Shown here one piece after another: positions 35,912 to 47,359 of a stretch of DNA of 64,000 bases (position 1 is the stretch's first letter; each line of letters begins with the position of its first letter). The notes under the pieces were generated by a model that was not told where the DNA came from, did not search any database, and saw only the letters and a program-made list of their open reading frames with translations. Source of the DNA: Rotaria socialis (taxonomy: Eukaryota; Rotifera; Eurotatoria; Philodinida; Philodinidae); assembly GCA_905331475.1 (NCBI GenBank), contig CAJNYU010000023.1, positions 2,634 to 66,633 on the forward strand, given 5' to 3'. A program made the translations under genes and the position numbers.

Positions 35912-36031
35912 TCAAGGAGTTAATATTGTTGTGCGTAACTCGATAAGTTGACGCGTGTTTGCCATGGTTCCTGCTGCTGTAATATTTGATAGAACAGCAG
36001 CACATGCGATTAATGTAATTATTATTCTCAT
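35912..36031 (-). CDS. possible short secreted peptide (tentative)
   Basis: 39 codons beginning MRIIITLIACAAVLSNITAA: a short positive start, a hydrophobic core and an Ala-rich end, as in a signal peptide, then 19 hydrophilic residues to a stop. No dibasic processing site and no Cys pair follow. It may be a first exon, a small secreted peptide or chance in 3 kb of otherwise empty DNA. Confidence 0.2.
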   Translation of the reverse strand: MRIIITLIACAAVLSNITAAGTMANTRQLIELRTTILTP

Positions 36032-37273
36032 TTATTCTATGGAGTTTTCTATCTATAAGTAATATAATACGAAATATATTCATGCTGATGTACTCGCCCT
36101 TGAATTATTTTGCCTAAGATTCGAATCGTTGTTCTCTTCGTTTTATAACGATGATTTCTGTACGAAATTCAGCAATCGGTAATCTTGATTTTGTTTCTAT
36201 AGATTAATCTCAACTCTCTTACATCAAGACGAAGTCATTCGATCGGAAATTTTCGTGCTTACACAATCCTAACGAGAAATATTGCTGTTGCAAAATTCTC
36301 TCCCGGTTGCGTTAAGCAAGTACAAACTTCCGACTTATTCATAGTCTATTTACGGTCTATGCAAAGATCTATAGATAGCGTCAAATTAAAGTCAATACTT
36401 TGTTGCAATTACTCTGAGAGCTTTTTTTGCTCAAATACGATTCTTCCTCTCTGGGTAACTCTTTTTTTGTGCGTGTATATAAAACAATAGAATTAAAATT
36501 TACCTACGGAGCCACTTTATATATTTTTATCAAAAGTTAATCTTGTTCTCGCCGTATTGAATATAATAAAAACATGTTTATTTTGTTGATAATTTCAACA
36601 AATACAAAACAGAAGTGCACAAAACGATACAGGTGAAGCATCCGATATAATGTCGCTTCAATATTTTCAGTTCCAAAGACATAAAACGAATAGCAACATG
36701 TGACATAAACGACTTACTCTAACTTCGCAATAATGTACATGTAAAGATTTTCATCTTTTCTTTTGTTGATAGAAAGCGTCATATTCTCTCCCTTATGTGA
36801 CATGTCAAATTATTACTAGTAGCTTTAGATGATTGAAAAGCCTCGAATATTCTCTGTCAATCATTGTATGAGTGTGTCAATTCTTTCTTTTCAAGTAGAA
36901 CGAACATGAATTGCAAGTAAACTTTATATTCTACTAACTCAAACAGAAAACATTACGAAAGTAGCGTATAAGGAGCTTTTCCGATTTAAGAAATTTTATT
37001 TTCTGCTTGGCCAAAATCCTGTAAAAATTTGAATTTTCAGTTCGTGAAGTCAGACGTTTTACGATAAGAAAAAACACAAACGTATATCTGCATAGGACTA
37101 TTTTGTCATGATTTATTTCATGTCATAAAGCAAGCATTTTTTTAATTAGAAAAATGACCATCATTAGTACAAAAAAAAAGCAAAAAGAATTAAGGTTCAT
37201 TTGTTTTCTTAGGAAAATATTATTATTAATAAGCTACTTTTTGTTAGTAGAAAATAAAAAATAAAAAAGCAAG

Positions 37274-38685
37274 TTAACATTGGTGAGGTTGAGTATCGCG
37301 ATATTCAAGTAAAATTTCATAGTGAAAGGTTTGCTCGCTGTTAGCTTGTAATTCTTCGCCAATAATTTGTATTCCTTCACTAATCGATTGAATTTTATTG
37401 TCCAATACTTCATTGTCATTGATAGGGTTGATTGTAAATTTAGCTGAAGAAATAATTTCTTTATATTCATATTTAACGATTCTTGCCTTAGCATTTTTAA
37501 TCGTTAAGGTAATACGATAAGAAGCTGATTCACGTTTTTGCGATAAAATTTTAACTTGACGCGTAAAACTAACATCGGGATCATTGCCACAATCTAAGTC
37601 TTGTTTTTCGCCTTGTGATAAATCCGTTAATTGTGCTTGTCCAACTACTCGTCCATCTTCTCGAACGGTAACAGTACCTTTAGGTAAAAAGCTATCCGAT
37701 TCAATACGATATTTTCTTTGAAATTTTCCTTTTTGCGTTTGTTCTTGAAAATAATTTGTTAGTCCAGCATATTTTTCTAATTTAATATTTGGTTTCACAA
37801 ATGGCAGGGCAAATGTTGATTGCTGAGCCAATGTAAATGGTTGATCAATCGAATACCAATATATTCCAGCTAATTCTCCTTCGGCGGCGATTGTTGGAGC
37901 TGAATCAGCACAACAGCAGCATGACTTCATACAACAACTACGAGCGCAATATCCTCCATAAGCACGAGGTGATTGTTGTAGATGAACATCACCACCGAAC
38001 AGCTCGGTACGTTTGATTTGATAATCACGTTTTGTATTATTTGTCATATCTGCCCATGCTTCAAATGAGTGATCATCGGTTCCGACTTTTAAATTATATC
38101 GTGGTGACCACTGAATTCCTAACGATTTTCAAAAGTAAAATAACGTATTTGTTTTAAATAAAAAAAACAAGACGTTACCATTAATAAGATATGAAAGTGT
38201 TGCATCGCCTAGTTGTTTTAAAGCAAATGTAACTTCAGTTCCTTCTTCTTCAGGAATATTAACGTATTCAAGCTCATGATTTTGAGCACGAATAAATCGA
38301 CCGGTTTTAACTTCTTTTAATAATAGATCGCTTGAACGAATGACTTGACATTCAATTGGTTGTTCGCGTGCGCGGCGAATAAAAACAATTTGATTTTCTA
38401 AATTGTTTGCTTTTGTAACACAATTTTGACTGATTACATCAATGCCTTCAACACTAAGGCTTCCCTTGACGATTTGATCATATACTTCACGTGGGAAGTA
38501 AATTTTAAAATTCTTTAAAAATACGAAAAAAAATATTTAAGTGAAAAAAAAACTTTTATTTTCGTTTATACTTGTGGTGCAGTGAATTTTTCACGAACTT
38601 CAGTGAATGATGGATATATACGAAGTTCAGTAAATGATGGATAAATTTTTTCTTTATCTTTAACAGAATTTGAATCAGCAGCCAT
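37274..38685 (-). CDS. DUF4139-type protein, three exons
   Basis: Minus-strand exons 38685-38572, 38512-38179 and 38118-37274 give 430 residues with consistent phases. The N-terminal part has FKIYFPREVYDQIVKGSLSV and QNCVTKANNLENQIVFIRR. Exons 2/3 join to give LSYLINGIQWSPRYNLK, followed by WADMTNNTKRDYQIKRTELF and GGDV. The WxPxYxL, then the xNxTxxDY...ELxGGDV series, is the signature of DUF4139 beta-rich proteins, whose function is unknown. A Cys-rich patch (ARSCCMKSCCCCAD) lies mid-protein, where metal or lipid attachment is possible. There is no signal peptide. The C-terminus EILLEYRDTQPHQC ends in Cys. Confidence 0.75.
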
Positions 38686-40530
38686 TTTGTTTTAATGTCT
38701 AAAATAAATAAATAAGCAATATATCTTTTTATCAATAGTACGTTGACGAATACAAAAATGTCATTTTATTTTCTTTCTATTTAGCACAATTTATTATGCT
38801 CGATAATAAATATTTCGATAATTAGGCAGAGGTGAAACTTTTTCTCCATTTTTTATATACTTTTTGAGTACTAATTTTATGATATAATATGACAAAATAA
38901 TATCTGAGTTGACGAGAAAAATCAGCGCAAGCAAAAACAATCAATGGTGAAAGGAATGTACTAATGAGTGTGGCAAACTTTGAGCGTTACTGTGAGAAAG
39001 AAAAATTATGATATAAATTATTAAAAATTGATTCTCTTTGTGTCTGATATTTTTGTTCTTTGAAAAAATAGTGAGTCTTGTGTAACAGATGGCGTTACAC
39101 GACGAGACTATCTGATCGAGGATTATACTATTATAACAGTTACTGATGCAACCAATTGTTTAATATGGCATCAAACCAGTGGCGACGGAGTCGCTGAGGA
39201 TCACGGAATTTTGAACGTGACATCCTACGAGAGTACATCGTATCCTAACCTCTGTGCACATGTGCATGGATGTTCCGAGTACAAGGTGACTTCCTCACTA
39301 ATAAAAACTTGCCATATGATACTGATTGGCAAATATAGGGTTTTTTATGCTTTATGGGGAGCCTAATAGGATAGATGCCCATCGTAGTGTTGTCAACTTA
39401 AACGATCTCTAAAATTTCGGTAAACAGTTGGGTTTTTCAAATAGTCATTGAAGGTGTGACTGCTTTGGTGGCATCTTTTGAATTCAATGTGAGGACATTT
39501 TATTTTCCAAAAACTACAAGACAAGTAGTGTTTTTCGAAATGCGCAAAAACTATCATCCGCGGAAATTTCATGACTGCAAGAGTGCCGTAAGCAATTGTA
39601 TGAATCCTAAAACTTTTTCTTTTTAAAAGTTCGGTTTTTTTTCGGAAAGCTTCATTTTTTGAGCAGATGCCACTAGCATGGGTGTCTGCGATATTGAAAA
39701 CCTGACGACAAATTGTGTTGCGCTTCGGACAATTTTATGTAGTTCAATCAAAATTCGACTTTTTTGCATCGGACTTCGTTAGATGAAATAAAGCTTTTCA
39801 TGCATTCTATTTTCGAAAAAAAGTGAGTACTAGCTTTGATGCGGAAGTTGTTTGGCTCAGAATCTTACCAATCTTAGGATACTTCTGTACTTGCGATAGT
39901 TTGTGACGTAAGAACGAACAAATGAAACTGCATTTTGAAACTTTTAGTCATATCTCGCTTCATCAGTTTTGTTTTGTTGATTTACTGGAGTTGAAAAACA
40001 CATTTGCTTGCTGCTAGAATAAACTTTTGATCGTAGAACTTCGACTGGCGGGACTCTATAAACCTCACTTAGATTCAAGACACTCTGCCGCCCCGATCAC
40101 TTTTTAACAATACAATGCTGATAGTTCAAACATGAATGTGCTAGTTATAAAATTTGTGGGTGTAAGTCGTTTTTTCAACGACACATTCATCCTCGTTCTA
40201 TAGTCTGAATAATATCGGCTGACTAGAAAGAACAACGATGGATGTGTGCCACAATAGATTATGGGAAAAGAACGATAGCATATACACACGTATGAAGAGA
40301 AATATACGAAGTAAAACACATGTGTACCAACGATAAGCATAAGGAACGTGCAGTAGTAGAAGGTATCCAAAAAATGTGTTTCCAGTAAATGAGATGAAAG
40401 AAAGCTACGTTGAAAATGCGAAGCAAGTTTAGAAATGAAGTCTTATTCGAGTTTGTCAGAAGAGTTGGTTCGATCCTAGCTTTGGGCAAGTTCAAGATAA
40501 TTTGATTACGACTTTTTAAACTCGATTTGC
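38686..40530. other. intergenic, nothing recognised
   Basis: AT-rich at first. 39070-39110 contains a short imperfect inverted pair (AGTCTTGTGTAAC with GTTACACGACGAGACT). 39400-40080 is unique-looking DNA without an open frame. From about 40240 the sequence is homologous to the flank at about 50260, the 3' part of the segmental duplication. Confidence 0.5.
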
Positions 40531-41790
40531 TTATTTGTTTTTGTTAGTTGTAGCCGATGGTTGTTGCAATTCAATGGCAGAATCGGCCACTTTATTAGAT
40601 TTAGATGTTGTCGTGTTTTCCGGAAGCTCTGCTGCAACTATACGAATCATATGTATTTTCAATGACAAAATTAAAAGCACCATCATAAGCACAATGGATG
40701 CTGCGCAGCCCAAAACTGCCATCGTCAATCCTGTAACACCAACCTCGCTGGCACTAAGAAATCCTAAAGCAATAATTGGAGTACTAAATCCAAGACCAGT
40801 AATGGTCCATGCAAGATACGAACGGAAACAGCATATCATAGTCGTTTCACAGGGGCATCGGTAGCTATAGAGTAACAGTCGTAAGTACAAGTTGACGACC
40901 CAATTGAATACTTGGATAAGTCCAGCGCACAGTCCAATTTGTTCAAGAATTTCAAGAGTCGAGATTCCTTTCTTAAACCATTTGTAGCAAGTGGCGCTGC
41001 CCAGATATGTTGGAATCAAAGTTTCAGATGAATTGCAGTGGAAGTATCTGTTATTACCAGATGTTGAATAACAGTCCATATCGCCATCTTCTGGACATTT
41101 TTCATTTGGAGAAAGATAAATAACATTTAAAATTATACCATCGACGAAGACGATCAGTGTCACTCCAATGACAACGGCAGCTGTAAGACTCAGACAAATG
41201 CGAGCTATTATCGAAAAGAATTGCTTCCCTCTCTTCAATTCAAAAGGTACTCCGTATACATTGAGTGTTTCATGTTGCTCGTCGTCTTTTGACGGAATGT
41301 ACTCAATACCAAACATAGTGTTAATTAAGGCGTAGAACGTCTGGGGACAGCCGATCAATAGTACACTGGTGAAAAGTAGAGAAAAGCTTATTAGGCCAAA
41401 AGAAATCCCGAAATTTGCATCAAAATATTTTGAATAATTCCACTCCATCTTTCGTGCTGGTTCCAAGCCGAAGATTCAGAAGTCACGATTTTAGTATAAA
41501 ATAAACGGATAAATAAAACTCAATGCAGTTTAGTACTGAACGGAACCAGTATTCTATGGTTGTAGCTAGAGAATTGAGTAGTAGAATGCCGATGAAGAAG
41601 AAGAAGAAGATAAAAAGAGTAGAAGGAGAATGTTGTTGAGTATGAAATTTAAAAGAAGCAGAAAATGAAGGTGATACGTGCTTTTCGTTTTTCTTATCTT
41701 AATCTGTATGTCAAAGAGATGGAAGGTTGTTATCTTTTCAAGAGAAAACAAAACACAAGAGCTCACCTTGAAAGATCTCTTGCAAAGCTA
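40240..41790 (-). repeat. segmental duplication, copy 1
   Basis: Gene plus flanks repeated in the same orientation at about 50250-51800. The 5' flank keeps GATAAAAAGAGTAG, GAAGTTGTTATCT-like and CTCACCTTGAAA blocks, the last being a GGTGAG splice donor on the gene strand. The coding parts are about 70% alike by eye. Confidence 0.75.
40531..41448 (-). CDS. multi-pass membrane protein, paralogue 1 (unknown family)
   Basis: 305 residues from MEWNYSKYFD. The start was chosen because the paralogue begins there; the frame extends six codons upstream only to a non-ATG. Five likely transmembrane segments: FGLISFSLLFTSVLLIG, AAVVIGVTLIVFVDGIILNV, GLCAGLIQVFNWVVNLYLRL, WTITGLGFSTPIIALGFL and MAVLGCAASIVLMMVLLIL. 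Between TM2 and TM3 is an outer loop with four or five Cys and glycosylation sites (CPEDGDMDCYSTSGNN, CNSSE, ATCYKWF), followed by a conserved GISTLEILEQIGLC. The tail is hydrophilic. The 5' flank holds a donor site, so a 5' UTR intron is likely. I do not recognise the family. Confidence 0.75.
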   Translation of the reverse strand: MEWNYSKYFDANFGISFGLISFSLLFTSVLLIGCPQTFYALINTMFGIEYIPSKDDEQHETLNVYGVPFELKRGKQFFSIIARICLSLTAAVVIGVTLIVFVDGIILNVIYLSPNEKCPEDGDMDCYSTSGNNRYFHCNSSETLIPTYLGSATCYKWFKKGISTLEILEQIGLCAGLIQVFNWVVNLYLRLLLYSYRCPCETTMICCFRSYLAWTITGLGFSTPIIALGFLSASEVGVTGLTMAVLGCAASIVLMMVLLILSLKIHMIRIVAAELPENTTTSKSNKVADSAIELQQPSATTNKNK

Positions 41791-44343
41791 TATAGTAGAA
41801 ATGTATCACTCCCAAATCCCACCAGAAATTCCATCTTAGAATTCAAGCTTTAGAAAAATGTGGGTGTCGGTGTGGGTTTAGAAGGAGACATTCCTACTTA
41901 CACCCACCCGTCACATATGGTGACAGACGTCGGCATAGTACTATCAGAAGCCACGTCTAATCTAAATCGAGTTAAAATATCTCTGGAATATTTCCTTGTT
42001 GAAGTTCTATGGCAAAAAGTAAGGAATAATGACGACGTATGCCCGGATTTACATAAAAAGACGACTTTCTAGAGAATTAGTAGCAATAGGTATATCATAT
42101 TTCACCTTTTAATCTCGCAGAGATTGCGCTAGCAGCTTTTTTGTGACTATTATTGTCGGAAAGAAAGCATTCTTTTGAGCTGAAACTTTCGCGGCGTCCT
42201 ATTCACCAATAGATTTGTCTGTGAGTAAAAACTTAGATCGAAATATCGTCATTCGACTTTTTGGACGTATACCATGCCATAGGCTAAAATTCCAGTGAAA
42301 TGGTTATAACTCTGAACAAAAGGTCTAAGAGCATCTCTCCATTTGGAGTTTTTCGAATCTCGTCAACATCTACTTTATGCACCCAGTTCAATTTGAAAAC
42401 TGATTAGACGGTTGAAAACGTTCTCTCGTAAGAAAGATAATCTCATTTGATCGGATTTATAAAGAAATATATTTCCTTTGAATGAATTTATCGCAATGAT
42501 CTGATCTGGAAGATAGTGTGCGAACTTCTATTATTGCCTCTTAAACTCTATAAACATATCGTTTCGTATGATTTTAGTTATTTAATACACAATGTTGTGT
42601 GTCGAAGGACAAAAAAAATCGTATTTAAAATCTCTTCTTCACCACTAGTTCAAATAGATATGTTATTCAATATACAAACATCATATTAATAATGTACGTC
42701 AGAATCGAATGGAACAGTGGTACTAAAGAGGGTACTTATTTGCACGATATACTTTGCTTTTCCATAAATATAACTACATACACGAAGTTGATAAAAATTC
42801 ATTTTATTGTTCGAATATCGAAATTCTTCATTTTCGGTCATTCTCTTAAATTAGAATAGATAAGTCCTCAATAAATAATTACTAAAGTTCGACTCGCTAA
42901 GAAATACAATTACAATGAAATATTACTTTATGACATCTATTGTATCATTTGTGAATGTTATTCGGTGTAATAAACAAATTTTTCGTTCTATCATACATAT
43001 CTTCATTTTTCAACTAGTCAACCTAGAAACGTATATTAACGATTAATTTTCATATTTATTCGAAAGGAAACTATATTCAAAATCAAGATATCTGTTTAAA
43101 AAATAAATTCTACCACCATAAATACAATTTTCGATTAATAACTTTCAGAGTATAACCATGAAGAAGTTTTCTTGATTTAATTAAAGTTTTCAATGTTGTC
43201 GTCAGATCATTAAGTTGCTTTGAAATACACAAGCAGGGAACGGGAGAATCGATCTCAAAAGAAGCTTCATTGGAAGGAAGACGGTAATGATCCATAAATT
43301 GGATCGCCTTCGATACTTTTTTTCTGATCAATTAAAGTTACATTAAAAAAGTACTACTTATGAAGAAACGATCCAAAACGTTGAGGTTTCAAAAAGCATC
43401 TAAAGATAGAGAATGCCACTTCGATCTATCAGCAGAATTTGATATTGAATTTGTATTCGTCTCCCAAAAAATGGCTTGTCATCGACTAAATATTCTTCAA
43501 AATGGTCATATTTTAATGTCAAAGATCCAGACAAGCAAATTAACTTAAAGTTAGTCTGATATGGTTGTTGTGTATTTACGTTACATAGATGGGATCAAAA
43601 GAGATTGAAAATTTTGGAACCTTCGATCACTGGAGATTTACATCATATGTTTTGTATGAGAATTTTCTAGATAATCCTTTGTTCAAACTTGAGATTTGCA
43701 AACTTTCGAGTTACATTATGCTAAGACGAAGACGATAGAGTGATATTTTTATTATGTGTGCCATATAAAATTTTGCTCGATCTCTTTATTCAATTCAAGG
43801 AACTACAACTAATGTCGAACGTCAACTTCTGACGAATTGAATTTGATGCATTGAAAAGTAAACAAGGCATTGTTTATACGTATATTTAAAAAAAGATAAA
43901 ACAAAATTGTAAATTTAGTTGAAAAAAATGCGTGTAAAAAGATCTCTTTTGATGAAAATAGCGATTGAAATTGAAGTCAAAGTTTTTGTGGGTCCTCTCT
44001 TTTGTGTTACGGACGTCACCAACCGAGGACAAGAACGTCTGACTTCTTTCACAAATTTCTCATTAACGGAAAAGACAATGTACACTTTTCTGGAATATTT
44101 GAATGATCGGAATACATTGGTGAATGTTCAAAATAGTACTACCATGAAAGAAAAAAAAACAATTAAGGGTTCTCATGTCGCTGAATCCCTATATTTTGTA
44201 CCGCATGAGTCACTTCAATAACTAAAAACAATATCAAATTTTCGAGAGCAAATCATAAGTCAAAAAGTTTTCAATTCATTCATTATGAAAGAATAATTGA
44301 AACTGTACTATTAATTTTACATTAACTGTAATCATTTATTTAC
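41791..44343. other. intergenic, low-information DNA
   Basis: A short TGTGGG-like tract (GTGGGTGTCGGTGTGGGTTT) lies at 41861. Open frames at 43110-43331 (-), 43360-43548 (+) and 43919-44221 (+, 100 codons, non-ATG first codon) show no domain, no signal and no splice partners, so none is called. Confidence 0.45.
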
Positions 44344-45170
44344 CTGATTTTTAAGATAGGTGTTAATCTTGATAATATATCTTTAATAGGTGGTGCTATA
44401 TTAGCCATACAAATAACATTAAGAATTCCTAAACAAAACAGAAAGCGTATTTCAGATGCAATCATTCGTTTTATCTTTTTTCGTGTTAAATAAAATAATT
44501 CTTATCTTTTAACTCACCAAGAATACATTCTAAAACTTGCGGATATTCCTCACCAATACATCCATATAAAATAAGTCCTAATTGTCCCATTAACTTTTCT
44601 TCTGAATATAATTTTAATAAAAATAGCTGTTTTTCTGTTTAAGGTCAGCTACTTGTTGTCATATCTTAGCTGCTTCAATATTTAAACGTCATAATATTCT
44701 ACCACATACTTGTGGTAAATATGCTATACAACCTTTTCGTATTGAATTAACAACAATACCCGCACCCATTTAGCATAACTTTGTCTTCTATTGTTTGTTT
44801 TTGAAATCCATTTAATATACCATTAATTAATTGCTCTTCTAAACGTGAACCAATGTCCAATGAATCTAAATTTGCAATTTTTTCTTCAATTTTTTGAATA
44901 ACCATTCTACGCTATTGCCCAGATTCATCTTTGAAATCATCAACAATACGATTAATTATTTCCAGTGAGTCAACTTTCTTTGCCATTCCCACAGTTGTAT
45001 CAAGTTATTGTCGATAATTACGCCGATCTTATCCAAGAATATTAAAAAAAAATTGGTCAAATTTCTTCTATCTGTTTAGTCTCAACATCATCAGTCGCCG
45101 CACATTGTTAAACAAGTTTAAGAACAATTTTTTTCATTTCTTCATCCTGTAATTGAAAGTCATGAATTAA
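44344..45170 (-). pseudogene. SF3B1 pseudogene (HEAT-repeat segment)
   Basis: Minus-strand translation matches the HEAT-repeat body of splicing factor 3B subunit 1 across about 250 residues. From 5' to 3' it reads [18 protein letters not shown], LDTTVGMAKKVDSLEIINRI, VDDFKDESGQ-stop-[50 protein letters not shown], then NIAPPIKDILSRLTPIL. The human equivalents include [51 protein letters not shown] and TPPIKDLLPRLTPILKN. Stops replace Lys, Tyr, Trp and Arg codons, and at least two frameshifts occur. An 89-bp GT-AG intron is kept (44429-44517), so this is a decayed genomic duplicate, not a retrocopy. The ends of the gene are missing. SF3B1 recognises the branch site in the U2 snRNP; a working copy must lie elsewhere. 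Confidence 0.92.
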
Positions 45171-45919
45171 TATAGGGTCAAAAATGCTTTGAAGTTTTCC
45201 TCCGTTAACCACCAAAATTCATTTTTTATGGCTGGAATTTATCGTAACAACTAGAAGCAAACTGGAGAGTATGTTCTGTTTTTTCGTTGAAAATATCGGC
45301 TTGTTCACCTAGAAAAACTAAAATATTGGAAATGCTGTCACAAAAACATGTTTTTTTCCTAGAGTGAATTTTATAAGATCTGCCAAAAAAACAACCTGAC
45401 ATTACTTTAAGAAATATATACATACATAAACCGCGATTCGCTTCTAGTTGCTATAGAGAAACTTTATAATTAAGCTCAGTCGATTGCACTCATCTGAAGA
45501 AAAAGAAGAGGGAAATTTTCAATTTTTCCCTAGAAAGAGTTGATTTAAAAGAAAACGTACAACACCGATAAAAGCCATTCTTTTTGGATATTTCAAATTT
45601 CAAATATTTTCATCTATAGCTGTCAATCGATGAGCTTACAAACCAACTACGAGGATGTATCTCTAACACTCGACTATCTTTTTAAACAGACAAACGGTTC
45701 GAAATAGAAAAACGTGAATTTTCGACGTCAACTAACGAGTGGATCCCCTTAAGAGAGAGAGTCGAGAAAAACATTTAGATCAAAGAAGCAGCATGAGTAA
45801 AAACAACTTTTCTTTTTATTTAAAATAAAATGAAAGACAATGCAAGATTGAAAATCATGGGCCTAACACATTACAATAAGTAGATATTGCATTACGTAAA
45901 TATCACGTTGTTCAAGCAT
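45171..45919. other. intergenic, nothing recognised
   Basis: AT-rich sequence between the SF3B1 relic and the MITE at 45920. No frame or repeat of note. Confidence 0.45.
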
Positions 45920-46227
45920 CCCAGGTCGATCAAAGTGGACCACCGTAAATCGGCGTAACATTACCGTAAACGGCCGTTTTTGCACCGTATTCCATCGTAA
46001 AATGGCCGTTTTAAGCCGAATTAAGGCGTTTTAACAGGGGCAGTATTACGGCCATACACGGACACCGTATATCAGCCGTAAAACCTCGTAAAGCCGGCGT
46101 AATCTTATTGTATTCTATAGAGCATACGGTCGTATTACTGCCCCTGTTATATGGGGAAAATACGGCACGTAAAACGGGCCGTATGTATCGTATACGACCG
46201 TTTACTTATCGTTTTCTTCGACCGGGG
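45920..46227. mobile_element. family 2 foldback MITE (CCGTA-rich)
   Basis: 308 bp. The ends are CCCAGGTCGA (left) and TCGACCGGGG (right, reverse complement CCCCGGTCGA), flanked by a 2-bp AT duplication. The interior is an imperfect palindrome centred near 46095: TAACAGGGGCAGTATTACGG on the left pairs with CGTATTACTGCCCCTGTTA on the right. It is saturated with CCGTA/TACGG and GGCCGT motifs, far richer in GC than its surroundings. No coding capacity. It lies in the last codons of the small gene fragment at 46228-46475. Confidence 0.85.
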
Positions 46228-46475
46228 ATTTAGTTTAGTAATTTCTTTGATTGTCGCATGATATTCTTCTTGAGATATTAAATCTTGTTGCCATTTTGTA
46301 GTTAAATATGAGACTTGATCAATAATTTCTTGCTTATTATCCTGTCAATGAGAAAAAAGGGTATAATTCATTAGAAATGTGACACAAGAAAATCATAAGA
46401 TTTCTATTAAGTAAGCACCTCTTTTTCAGCCATTGATTTTATTTTTTCTTTCAATTGGATGAGTATGTGAATGAA
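46228..46475 (-). pseudogene. gene fragment with its 3' end interrupted by a MITE
   Basis: On the minus strand an exon (about 46475-46419) ends LKEKIKSMAEKE with a GTGCTT donor. After a 77-bp intron, 46341-46228 encodes DNKQEIIDQVSYLTTKWQQD, then LISQEEYHATIKEITKLN, and hits the family 2 MITE. Ignoring the element and one AT copy, the frame continues for one codon (GCT) to TGA, so the insertion sits at the stop. The acidic, helical sequence looks like the end of a coiled-coil or adaptor protein. The family and the upstream exons are not recognised, and it may be part of a decayed gene. Confidence 0.5.
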
Positions 46476-46785
46476 TAACAGCTGTCAGTAAGAATGATGA
46501 ATAGAAAGCAGGAAAAAAAGACGGACATATTTATACAGTGTGCAGACAAGCGTCAATCGTGTTCATTTTATTTTGAGAGAGAGAACGAGAATAATACAAT
46601 AGTCAATTTATGTAACACAGCCGTCTGACATGATACATGTGCGATCACTACATCCTACTAGCAACATTTTGTTTGTTCTATTCGCTATGTCTAATCATAT
46701 AGACGAGAAATCACATTTATATGTACTGTAATTCTATTCAATTTAAAAGGTCATTGAGGACATTTTAAAAAATTAATACAAAAAT

Positions 46786-47359
46786 ATGAATTACAATCAA
46801 TATAACAATATGCCAAGCAGCGAAAAAGATAAATTATGTGATGGTCCCAATTTCAAATCAACGATGAACCAGGCTGATCAAAATCAACATAGTAGATCAC
46901 AACCTCCCAGGTCGTGGACGTACGGCGGGAAACGGCCGGAAAGCACAGGAAAGCGCTGGAAACTGGAAGCAGTATTCCAGTTGGAAGTTACCGGATTTTC
47001 TTCCTGTAGATTCCGATCAACTTCCAGATGTAAAACACAGAAAACTGACCGGAAAACACAGGAAACTGACCGGAATCCACAGGAAAAAAATCCGGTAACT
47101 TCCAACTGGAATACTGCTTCCAGTTTCCAGTGCTTTCCCATGCTTTCCGGCCAGATACGGTGATTTTTCCGCATCTTTCCGGCCGGTTCCTACAGTATCC
47201 GTCCTCCGGAATCATTGACCTGGGCTTAAAAAGAATAGCAGCAAGTGAGGGACAAAGATTTGGCGGTGACTCAGAGGATGAATATAACAACGGTCAATGG
47301 CAGTTTCTAAACTCCAATAAGCATAGACGTACACTAAATCACAATGATAGAGAAGATCG
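46786..47359 (+). pseudogene. decayed ORF split by foldback elements (retroelement ORF1-like?)
   Basis: 46786-46905 reads MNYNQYNNMPSSEKDK, then NQADQNQHSRSQP. After the MITE at 46906-47224 a coding-like stretch continues (RIAASEGQRFGGDSEDEY, NNGQWQFLNSNKHRRTL) and is itself cut at 47360 by the second foldback element. Removing the MITE does not keep the frame, so the ORF already held or later gained an indel. The NGQWQ...NKHRR pattern recalls the start of ORF1/gag proteins of non-LTR retrotransposons; this is a guess. Confidence 0.35.
46906..47224. mobile_element. family 2 foldback MITE (CCGGAAA-rich)
   Basis: 319 bp. The ends are CCCAGGTCGT and TTGACCTGGG (reverse complement CCCAGGTCAA), with a 2-bp CT duplication. 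The interior palindrome is centred near 47045: CTGGAAGCAGTATTCCAGTT and GGAAGTTACCGGATTTTCTT on the left pair with CCGGTAACTTCCAACTGG and AATACTGCTTCCAG on the right. The sequence is built of CCGGAAA, ACAGGAAA and TTTCCGG units. Open frames on both strands here are by-products of the palindrome. Confidence 0.85.

Larger units (their letters stand above)
34213..37273. other. 3 kb intergenic region
   Basis: AT-rich, with TA runs at 34421-34436 and 34580-34602 and a (GA)n microsatellite at 35410-35430. Apart from the short signal-peptide-like frame at 35912-36031, no coding frame is supported. Confidence 0.5.

Noticed and set aside
43919..44221. 100-codon + frame next to the SF3B1 relic
   Set aside because: It lacks an ATG at its first codon and has no visible domain or splice structure.
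46884..47290. Overlapping 96-125 codon frames on both strands
   Set aside because: They run through the palindromic MITE; openness on both strands follows from self-complementarity.
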